This document shows, one piece after another, positions 47,515 through 57,514 of a stretch of 64,000 bases of DNA. The position numbers and the translations under genes are program-made. The notes beneath the pieces were generated by a model that saw only the letters and a program-made list of their open reading frames with translations, was not told the DNA's origin and did not search any database. The DNA lies in assembly GCA_934045905.1 (NCBI GenBank), contig OW203768.1, forward strand, positions 12,428,316-12,492,315. The letters run 5' to 3'. The stretch is from Leuctra nigra. Its lineage: Eukaryota > Arthropoda > Insecta > Plecoptera > Leuctridae. How positions within the stretch are numbered: the first letter of the stretch is position 1; each line of letters starts with the position of its first letter.

Positions 47515-48330
47515 AATAATATTCTTCGTGCTAGCAAGACTGAGGGAATTGTCTGGCACATACTTTTTAATTGGAAGCATATTTGAGGAGCTTAGAATGA
47601 AATTCTCTGCAAAAAATTCAAATTTGAGACAGATGGCATTGAATACATCAAATCTAGATTTATCGTTCAAAAATTGTCATTTGAACAAAAATCTAATGCT
47701 CCTAATACATTTGTGTTTTGTGATCACTTGTGATACATTTGTGTTTGACATTAAATTACTCAATTAAAAATTAGTGAATTAGTTTCTTTTTTTTAATCGT
47801 CTACTTTCACTATTTTTTTGGAATGTTCGTACTTTTCACACTTTTCTTTTCATTTTCTCTTCATTTTCAAAAAGGGCGATTCAGAAATAAATTGTGTACC
47901 AGGACAAAATTTGGTCCAACCGTCAACCTACCATCATAATTTAGTTCTCAAACAGTAAACATTCATATTTTAGGCAATAGCATTCTGCTTCTCCCATTTG
48001 AGAATAATTTGTAAAAAAATATTAATAGCTAATATGATTAATATATGATGTTACAACTTGATCCTCGTCAGTATTATTCAGTATTACAATTTCAATGATC
48101 TCTCTTCGAATGTTAGTACAAAAAGGGTAACAGTCAGTAATGTGGTGCCAACTGATACTAGACGGATCACTGTAGATCGATCACGTGTCATTGATTATTC
48201 ATGAACATAAAATATAGATTTACATAATATTAAAACAATGTTCTAGAGATTATAATGACTTCGAATTAATAGCAGTTGTGGATGTTGTCAACGCATGTAG
48301 GTGATAACCATTTCGCACCAACAACGATGC

Positions 48331-48430
48331 TACGAGGGAAGTGCGAAGTGTAGTTGCTAGAGCTCTCGCCCGGCAAGTGAGAGGTCCCGGGTTCGAGCCC
48401 CGGTCCCGTAGGATATATTTCACTTCGCAC
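48331..48430 (+). pseudogene. tRNA-like sequence or SINE head
   Basis: TAGTTGCTAGAG (A-box-like) at 48351 and GGGTTCGAGCCCC (B box and T arm) near 48390 are well spaced. A five-pair anticodon-type stem CTCGC/GTGAG encloses CCGGCAA. The acceptor stem is imperfect, and about 10 extra bases separate it from the D arm. GTGCGAAGTG and CACTTCGCAC flank the unit as an inverted pair. This favours a tRNA-derived repeat or pseudogene over a working tRNA gene. Confidence 0.4.
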
Positions 48431-49241
48431 ATCCCTTCTACCACTCTGACTGCACTGGAAGTTTTTTCCAGCTAAACGTTACATAAGTTATTATCTATAT
48501 GAATATCTAATAAAATATCAAAAATTATTAGAATTAAACATAATATTATCACGTTAAATATATAATCCAATATAATTAAAATTATTTATATTTAATATAT
48601 TGAATTGAATTTATCTGTGTTGATAGTATGAATGTTGTTAATATCATGGTACTGATGAAATAAATAAAGGTGTTATATAAATATCTTTAACATTTTTTTT
48701 ACCAGATAGTGAAAAGCCACTCCAAAGCTTCTCTCCAACCAACGTCCACTTTATCACGACACATCTCTCTTCCACTTCACCTCTTTCATATTCACATCTC
48801 TATCCACATCCCTCCACTCTGATGTATTACATTAGGTAAACAAGCGAAACTTTTCATTAATAAAATCCACTTTACCGTGATTTAAGAAAATAATAAATAT
48901 CACAATTGGTGGCAGAAGTGGTACTTCATGCTAAAAAATCTATCCACGAAAGAAAGGTAATAGAATCCACACAAAAAACATTTCTCATATATTTCTTTCA
49001 ATATTTATACCAGAAATTAATAGCCAAAGAGTCACATTATTAACTTTGCAAACCGTACCAAGAATGTCACATTTTTGTGCACATTCAATTCCCTTCCTCT
49101 GGTGGCAAGGGATAGTATAATGAAAACGCTCTGATGTACGTGTTGATAAGCGAGCGTTTGTATTACACTTTAATTGACATGATACGTGATAGCTATTGAA
49201 TGCAGACTGATTTAACTGAAAATATTACATCCTAATTTGTT

Positions 49242-49517
49242 TGTCTGGGGCTTAACGTCGCACTGTTCTGCAGCGAGGCTAATGGCGAAGAATGAATGAT
49301 TATGATGATGATTGGGAGATGATGGTGAAGAGTAGGTGAGGATGGAAGGTGGGAAGGAGGCGGTCGTGGCCAATTAGTAGGTTACCTTCCCAACATTTGC
49401 CTGTCGACTGAGGGAAAACCACGAAAAAAACCCAGTCAGGAAGGACGGCCGCGGGAATCGAACCCGGACCTCCGGAATACAAGTTCAGAGCGTTACCACT
49501 CAGCCAACCTGTTCCGT
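49242..49517 (-). mobile_element. full-length tRNA-derived SINE upstream of gene E
   Basis: It is closely similar over its length to the copy at 29930-30204: head with GGTTCGATTCCCGCGGCC on the minus strand, body with CCTTCCCACCTTCC, tail GCCCCAGACAAA. It lies about 170 bp before the gene E initiator, in opposite orientation to the gene. Confidence 0.85.
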
Positions 49518-49679
49518 CATAATTTCAACGACTATACAACATTTGAACTTGATCGGAAAAACGGTTAATTTTCACTTTCAATCTTCACGTAAACAAAACG
49601 CACGAGGGGCGTGGCGCCAGACATGCTAGTGGCGTCTAGACGCCGCCGCCATTCCGTCGGCTTCGATCCGGGCGTCGGC

Positions 49680-49716
49680 GTCAGTATGAATTGGGACTCG
49701 ACGCAGACGGGTTACA
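49680..49716 (+). promoter_or_regulatory. gene E initiator with DPE-like GGTTAC
   Basis: GTCAGTATGAATTGGGACT gives an initiator A at 49683, 62 bp before the ATG. GGTTAC lies at +28 to +33 relative to that A, matching the downstream promoter element consensus RGWYV. The surrounding DNA is GC-rich (GGCGTC repeats) and has no TATA box. Confidence 0.45.
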
Positions 49717-49744
49717 TCTTTTGAGGAAGCAGGATTGTTTCAAG

Positions 49745-52700
49745 ATGGCGGCATTGCTGACCCAATGTTGTTGTGGATGTTCCTTAAGGACAGGGACAAT
49801 TATCATTGGATTGTGGGCTGTGGTAAGTAGGGGCCCGAAATGTCCTTAATAACCCTGCATCAGGGTCATAAATCAGGGTCAGGGTCATAATCAGGGTCAA
49901 GATTTAGGGCCAGTCTTTCAATAACCTGTTAACTTATGAACAGTTGATTAGGACTGTATTGTGATGGCAACAACAAAGGTCATTCCAGAATGACTGACTT
50001 AATAACTTGTCTTAGAAGATTTGTCTTGTCTTTTTACTTCTTTTAGCACTCTGCCAAATTTTTAACAGTTGATTAGGACTAGATTGCCATCGCACATGCC
50101 AATAGCATACCTTGTAGAGGACTAGGTTTTTGCAGAGTATTGAAAAACTGGTCCTAAGGTGACAATATTTGAAGATAATTGATAAGTTGCACTTTTCTTG
50201 AGTTTGAAGTAATTTAATTAAAATTATCAAACACATTATTGCTATAATAAACGATTTCCATCTACAAAATTTCAATTCCATATAAAATTTATGTCAGTGG
50301 AAAATTTGGCGGTAAAACGGTTCGTATAAGGCATGTGAAGTAATCGTTATTGTTACCATGGCAACCTCATTGATGTCGATTACATTTGACGTTCCACGCC
50401 ATGAGCGGTCGCTCCACGCCAGCCGAGTCGTACGGGGCATACAGATACCTCGACAAATTATTAATGGAGTGTCAAAATTTTGACTTTTAGCTGAATAGGT
50501 ATGAGTTGTTATTTTGAAATGTTCTGTAAAAATAAAACCGCAGAAACAAATATATGCAGCGGCTTCGAATGGTTTAAACCCCTTTATAAGACTTAAATTT
50601 AAAAATGTGTAAAAACAGCTGCCAAGTCTTTTTTAATTTAAGTAAGTACATTCATTGTCCGCCCTAAGAAAAAATAATATCTGTACCTCAGAGGTAGAAG
50701 GGCGGAAGTCAATTTCTTCGACTTTGCGTTGAACACATTTAGAATGATACTATCGAGCTCTCTATCAATTGCAATTTGACTGATGTCAACAAGTACAGTT
50801 ATATTGAAGTATTATCTTAAACAATGGCTCATGTCACCATTACAAATATCTTCGGATGAAGGAAGAATTACTGGATTATAAGCTCAAATCAAGAACCATT
50901 AAGGAGAGGGAGTCACGTAGAATGTTTATTTCAAGAATAATTTGATATTATTTTTTTCAAGTTGATTCTAACTGTTAAATATCAGCCTATTATAAAATCC
51001 CTGTTTCTAATCTTGAAAAAAAAAATATTTTTAAGTGTCCTCTCCGGCCATTCTAATAGCACTGTATAACTTCAATAGTGTGTATCTCAAAACTATAAGT
51101 TTAGGAACATATATTTCTTAAACTATAGTAGATAGAGAGCTGAATTTTTGTGTGTTATTTCATTATAGCATACACTTCAAGATAGACTAAAATTAAACTT
51201 CTGGGTCTTATATCTTGTCATTAATAAATTTATTTTATTTAATACAAATTTGTCAAAAAAACTATGTTCACCAATTAATTAATTAAAATAAAACTATAAA
51301 TGTGTCATGTTTGGTTGTTGCTACAAAAATTTCAAACCTCTACCTCTAAAGGTTGCCAAGAAAATGTTCCTAAAAATGTCCAATTTAACATGGCAAATTC
51401 TTCGTGACTACCTCCCCTTAAATGACTTCCGCCCTTCTACCTCTGTGGTACAAAACACAATATAGCTGCCGCTAATGAATATTCTCTTCCGTGTAGCTTC
51501 AGGGCCTGTACTTCATTTCCACGTACAGCCTTGCCATATCAGCTATCGACGTCAGTTCTGCTATCATCAATCAAACTCGAAATCTCAACCTCCAAAGAAA
51601 CACTCATGAAGAAAGTCAAGACAATTTGAACAGAAATCGCTTCGGTCAAAGTGAGATGAGTAGTAGCGACATTTTTAAAGAAATGTCAAACACTATGAAC
51701 AACATGAATTTGGATAATATAAATCACATCCACGAGATGGTTGGAAATACCGACATTCATAAAGAAGTGAGAGACAATATGCAGAACAATTGGAAAACTG
51801 AAAGCAATCCAAAAGTTGACGGTGGAAAAAGCAACATTGAGGAAGAAAAGCGAGACGATATTCTGGACCTTTGGACAGGCATTTCAAAAGGTAAGGAACT
51901 TATAAGTTGAAATTCACCATCCACGTTTTTATTTCATTACTAATGGTAAATTGATTGAAACATATTCAATGACATATCATATTAATACATTCGAAACCAG
52001 TCTATGCGATCGTCTGATCTTCTAGTAGGTATGTGAGCTCTCATTTCATTGATAATAACAAGGATAGATTCACAAAGAACATCGCGTGATTCGAGAAAAC
52101 AAGGAACACGACTGCACTCTGGTGGCTATTGTGTTGTGGTATTAGGTAAATGGCGGCTATCAAGGGCGCATTTGCATAAATATAAATTACAATTTCAATT
52201 GTTTCTCCTTTTTCACTGCACTATGGAAACACGAAATTTGAAAACAAATAAATTTATTGTAGACTCGAGAAGGCCATGAATAACATTGAGATGAGAAAAT
52301 TGTCACGCGAAAACCAAATTGTTTTGTTATTATGATCGCACCCCCCGAACAGCAGTCATTCCGATTTAGTTGCCGATAAAACCAATCGAATCTTTGACAC
52401 GACCCAAAGAGAACCCTTACTAGACGGTCCTATGACTGGCTAAAAAGAAGCGCCTTCCCGCAGGAAGAAAATCATCTCTAGAAAGCGCCTACAGGCTTCT
52501 GCATAAGAAAATGTTGCCATAGTAACCTACATAAAGGTATAGGGAATAAACAAATCTGAGAGCGACAATTCAAATTTCATATTTAGAGTGATTACCTACT
52601 TATGAAAGAAATATATTTAAATAACGTCATACTTATTCATACACATTTCCCAGTTATTCATCTGAGAAATGTAATTTATCTATTATTTAGCTTTGACACA

Positions 52701-54557
52701 TTTCCCTTCCTCCTTACCGCCTCCATTTCTCTCCTCATTGTGCCGTCAAGTGCAAGAAGGTAATTGGTAAAGGTGCTTTACGTAACACGGAAGTTTGGAA
52801 GTAAAAGAACATTCTAATTTATTTCAGGTATTAGGTGGCACATTATTTTTAGTCTTATTTTTCGATCGATCGAGTTTATCTTATCAATCGTAATGCTCGC
52901 TGGAACTTTGATGGTAAGTCATAAAATTAATTCTAATTAAGAATATCTATGAAGATCTAATTTTTTGTACGGCTATTTTTGAAAAAAAAACTTATTTTCT
53001 GATAGACATGAACATACTATCACGAAAAAAATAAACCAATACCAATAATGCTATTTTAAAAGTTAGAAATCAAATTCGAAATTATTTTCAAATACCTTCT
53101 TACAATGTTAAGAGTTTTGTTGAATTCTCTGATGATCAATAAAATTGAGGACTTATTTTTGGCCGGGAATTGCTAACTACAGGACATCAAGTATTTTATA
53201 CTTAAATTAAACGAAGCGCAAACGATTTAATTAGAAAAAGGGCAAACATCCAAAAAGGGGGGTGGGGGAAGGGCTGGTGTAAAAAATATGTAACCCCCCA
53301 AAAACGGTACTGACAGTGCAACACAACAAACGCAACATTTGATTGCACAAACCCGCACAAACGTAGCACAAACGATTGCAATAATTTTGGGGGTACATTT
53401 TCAAAACTACATGGACCCCTTAAGGTAGTTGAAATATTGGAAACATTTTAGGACAATGCATTCCAACTTCCAAGTAATTGTCTTTGTTTTCTAGGAGAAC
53501 CCCCAGTTACTGATACCTTGGATCATGGGTGAAATAGCTATTGCTGTTATTATAACTATTCAGTTCGCTATCTTCGGCATTCAATTGGCAGTCTTCGGAT
53601 TTGGATTTTTGGCCATTTTATACTTCGCTGGCCTAATCGTAGGCCTATGTAAGTACACATGCATTTAGGCCATTTTACTATACTGGCCGATTATTCGTCA
53701 TCCCTTTGCGGCTGTGCTTAAGCGACGTCACGCTTCAGGGGGGGGGGGGGGGGGAGGGGAGGGTCTGGGGAGCCAGTAGGACGTCACGTTTGATACAGAT
53801 ATTTTAAAACATTTTAAATTTCAGTTGATATGTCGGGACCGGGAATTTCGCAAAAAACGATACATTCTGATACATTTTACTTGGGGGGGGGGGGGGGGGG
53901 GGGGGAGGTGTTAAAATATAAATTTTTTAGCGTGGCGTCCTTTATGCACAGCCCCTATTGCGTGATTTATACTTTTTTCATCTGATTTTTGGTTCTGAGC
54001 TCTGGAAGATCTTATCCATAACCCTTCAGTATTACTTGCTAATCAGTTTTCTGATCAGTCTTCTTTTCTCCCCTTTTTAGTTTTTTTGTAATTTGTTTGG
54101 TGCATTTTCAAAACATTTTTTTAAAAAAATTAAGTGTTCAGTGGGATTTTGGGATTTTGTGTGGTTTCTTTCGGGTTTTTCGGGCTTTTAAAAATCAAAC
54201 AGAAAATTGTAATTTGCGACTAGCGACTAGTAAATCAAAAGGATTTTATCATTTGAGTGAAATATTTTGACAGATAATTAAAATATTTGATAATTTCATA
54301 CTTATTTGACAAACGTGTTTGAAAATTTATCAAATATATCTAAGGTTCTTTTTGTAATTTTATTTAAAAAAAAAAAAAAATTCAAGTGTGATTTACCCTA
54401 AAAAAACATCGCGCTATTTTGGTGCACTGGGGAAAATCATAATTAAATCGTTTTGTTTCTTTCAGTGATCTCTGTCTACTTCATCTGTGTAGTCTACAGC
54501 CACCACAGAACGATGATCCTGCATACAGACTCGTATACAAATGCAGAGCCGATCTAA
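49745..54557 (+). CDS. four-pass membrane protein with mid-size loop, cluster gene E (267 aa)
   Basis: Five exons: 49745-49822, 51497-51890, 52828-52913, 53495-53648 and 54466-54557. The head is MAALLTQCCCGCSLRTG. The TM1/exon 2 start reads LQGLYF where the others have I-x-GLY. A second AG six bases further in (51501-51502) would remove Leu-Gln in frame, so the acceptor is ambiguous. The loop of about 115 residues (43-157) is Asn/Asp/Glu-rich, with SSSDIFKEM, NTDIHKEV and QNNWKTE. These match the NTDMFKG and NNWMTN repeats of gene D, so the two loops share an origin. TM2 has R-S-I-E; TM3 has lost the acidic residue near its outer half that A, B and C keep. The tail has VVYSHH and ends EPI. 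The 3' UTR begins with a strong hairpin. Confidence 0.88.
49915..50155. mobile_element. short palindromic MITE, gene E intron 1
   Basis: TCTTTCAATAACCTGTTAAC and a following ACAGTTGATTAGGACT at the left, with GCAGAGTATTGAAAAACTGG at the right, relate it to the 26450-26577 family. A nested or duplicated central part makes this copy longer. Confidence 0.5.
53740..53905. repeat. two poly-G tracts in gene E intron 4
   Basis: G-rich runs lie at about 53739-53763 and 53884-53906. They resemble the tracts in genes A and B and probably vary in length. Confidence 0.7.
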
Positions 54558-54592
54558 ATAACCAGAAGAAACTCTGTATAAACAAACTCTAG

Positions 54593-54776
54593 AGACCATT
54601 TTAAATATTATCTCGGTGGCTCTGCTTTCTAAGAAAAATCATATACAGTATTATTTCCAGATACCTTAGTCCCTGTTTTACCTATTGTTGAAACAGGGAC
54701 TAAGGTGTCTGGAAATCAAACTGCACATGAAATTTCTTAGAAAGCAGAGCCACCGAGATAATATTTAAAATGGTCT
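54593..54776 (+). repeat. long hairpin in gene E 3' UTR
   Basis: The left arm from AGACCATTTTAAATATTATC through CTTAGTCCCTGTTT pairs with the right arm AAACAGGGACTAAGG through ATAATATTTAAAATGGTCT, leaving a loop of about 11 bases. Arms are about 85 bp with one internal non-paired patch. It begins 36 bp after the gene E stop, so the mRNA probably carries it. It is either a MITE or a source of small RNA. Confidence 0.85.
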
Positions 54777-57430
54777 ATTCTTATACATTCAATTAAATAC
54801 CACTTTGCCTAAAATGACGTGTAACTTGGGAGAAAGTAATATTCTTATAACCACGATAGGCAATTCTGCGAGAACATATTTTCTGACACATACTTTTTAA
54901 TTTTTTTTATGAGAATGATAATGGACGAGAACAAAAAAAATCTTGTAACTTCATTCAATTACTTATTACTCCATTCCGAATTCAAAAATTTAATTAATTT
55001 GTGGGATGAAGACAATATCTGGTATACCAACCTAATTACTTTGATTTTAGGCAATAGGGAAGTCTAATTAAAATTATATTTCAAAATAATATTTGTTTTA
55101 TGAAACTTGAGATGTTGCTGAACACATACTATTGTTGTGAGATGTATAGTTTTCAAGGAATTAATTTACAAAGATTGATATATTTCTTGCAATTTTAAAA
55201 CAGGAAAATTGACAATGACATCACAATCTGCTATATCGCCATGGTAACAAAGAAATCACCATGGTAACACATTGTTGGAGACTTGGAAATGACATCACAA
55301 TCCTGATTCTCGTTGCCTGCCGTTTTTCCCGCCAAAATATCTAATGTTATTTGAATTTGATTTTTATGAATGAAAATTTTAAATTTTGTTGGTGATAAGT
55401 GTGTTCGTCATTGTTATTTGTGTTGATATTTACAAATTAACTGGAATAAAACTTCAAGAGACTTCCCTAGGCAATTCTCTCTCTAGTTGTAGAATGGATT
55501 AAAAACGTGAAATATTGAAATTATAGTTATACATGTCTAGGATGTAGACAAATAAAACATTATTATGGGGTGAATAGTTTTCAAGTACAATGATACTGAT
55601 ATTATAGGCATCTCCGAATTTTAAAATTATTTAATCTTGTAATATTATAATTTAAACAGTACAATCGGCATTGACATCCTGGGGCTCAGCATTGCCATGG
55701 CAACAAAGTATTTAGCATTGTAACACATTGTTGTGGACTAAGAAATGACATCATCGGCACACATACGTATACCATAGATTTTCTCGCCAAAATGTCACAT
55801 GAAATTTCAATTTGATATTTTATGAATGAAAATGTTAATTTTTCGGGTGAAAAGTGTATTTGTAATTATTTTTAGTGTTGATGTGTACAAATTTACAATA
55901 CATTTTTTAATGAGACTTCCCTAATACACATTTGTCTTCTATTGTGATGTAATGCCAGAAAACTATTAATAAGCACTCGGCAAGATATTATTTAATTTCA
56001 AGTTCAATTATTTCTACTTTACCTAATGTAAGTACAAAAATGGGAGGGCCAGCTTCTCAATACTCAGCTAAATTTTAAACAGTTGTTTAGGACTAAATTG
56101 ACATTGGTATTCCTTGAACGACCGTTGAAACTTAACTATTATTAATTTTAGCAGAGCATTGAAAAACCGACCTTTATATTACAATAATGAAATGCATTAG
56201 AATTAACAGTAACGTTGATGTATGATTTGTATTAATTAAATATCAGCTTGTGGTTTGAATTTCCGACCCATGTAGTTGGTAAAATTCCTCGCCAACATTC
56301 CAGGGCATTAGTTCCAATAATAACTATCTTATATTAATTAAAAAATCACCTAATTTCTAATAATCTCATCTAACGTCACAGAGGACCAAAATCTAACTGG
56401 GGGCAGATGCTTTCAGTAGATGAGAAATTAGTAATAATTATCTTTCTTGAAATAATTTCCTTATTTTATTTCATATCTATTCTGCCCTTCTTTTTAATAT
56501 CTTTCTTTCACAACTGAGTAATTGAAACTTGGAACAGACGGTTTGGTAGGTTGGAACAATTGAAAGAAATTGAAATCTAGTGGAGCGGTCGCTCCACGCC
56601 AGCCAAGTCGTACGGCGAGCACATTCTCATTTAAAAGGGCTGGAGCAACCCACTTTTACTGTAAGCATCAAAGTGGCATTTTCGGCCTACTGGATCTTAA
56701 AATTGAGAAATCTCACATTGTTGCGAAATATCTTAATTTCGAGCTATGGCCCACCCCACCACGAATACCAAATTTGGGAACAATAGGTTACGCCTTTTGG
56801 ATCTATATTATTTGTACACGATGCGCCAAGTATTTTTTTTACAAAGTTTTGACTTCACCCATTTTTTGATATCACTACTTTTCAGTGCTGAGATTTCTTT
56901 CATTTTTTTTCTTAGTTTGAAGAGACTTGGCTTCCTTTTTTACATGGAGTGTTTTTTTCTACTAAAGAAAATAAAACATGTCATAAAAGGGCTTTTCTAA
57001 AATAATTGATAACAAAATGGCAGACCTTTTAAGAATGTAAAAAAACATTTTTAAACATAATTAGTTTAGGGTTCTGTCACGTGACTGCAGTAAAAATACT
57101 TTTTAGAAATAAATAGTTATTGCGCCTCTTAATTTTCACGTGAATGTATTCAGATTTTGACATTTGGTAAGCCATTTCGTCGTATTTTCAGCGACGTGGA
57201 AATAGCTATGTATTTATTCCCAATCAGACATATTGTGCAGGAAAACGCAATGGGTGCAGGAAAACGCAATGGGTGCAGGAAAACGCAATGGGTGCAGGAA
57301 AACGCAATGGGTGCAGGAATGCAAATAGAAGAATATCATAAGTTGCGTAACAACCAGGTAAGAGGCTGTGACGTCCAAAGCGGAAAATCAAGTTGTACGG
57401 GGGATTTTCCTCCTAGCTACCTACATGATA
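54777..57430. other. spacer between genes E and F
   Basis: No gene was seen. About 55140-55460 and 55590-55910 are diverged direct repeats, each with a GGCATTGACATC/GACAATGACATCA-type block, CCATGGTAACA or CCATGGCAACA, and ACACATTGTTG. Further on are a short MITE (56062-56170), a TGGAGCGGTCGCTCCA repeat (56576-56805) and a single arm of the GCCAAGTC foldback family (56815-56960). Confidence 0.55.
57235..57316 (+). repeat. 19-bp tandem repeat, four copies
   Basis: GTGCAGGAAAACGCAATGG repeats at 57235, 57254, 57273 and 57292, with a partial fifth. It lies about 140 bp upstream of the gene F initiator. A short open frame across it is a by-product of the repeat. Confidence 0.9.
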
Positions 57431-57451
57431 CATATGCATTGCTCCAGCTTC

Positions 57452-57460
57452 GTCAGTGGC
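57452..57460 (+). promoter_or_regulatory. gene F initiator
   Basis: CGTCAGTGG has its A at 57455, 60 bp before the ATG, matching the other cluster genes. A TGACGTCC near-CRE lies about 85 bp upstream (about 57369). The GTTGGGAC block shared by B to E is not kept. Confidence 0.4.
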
Positions 57461-57514
57461 ACATAAGACAGAGAGCAGACTGTTCGCTATCATCTGAAGG
57501 CAGATTGTTAGAAG

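Larger units (their letters stand above)
47515..49600. other. spacer between genes D and E
   Basis: It is AT-rich and no gene is supported. It contains a tRNA-like element at 48331-48430, a copy of the AACGCTCTG/GATAAGCGAGC repeat near 49128-49158, and a SINE at 49242-49517. Confidence 0.55.

Noticed and set aside
48331..48410. A functional tRNA gene
   Set aside because: The acceptor stem has mismatches, about 10 extra bases precede the D arm and the anticodon loop lacks U33. A tRNA-derived repeat is the better reading.
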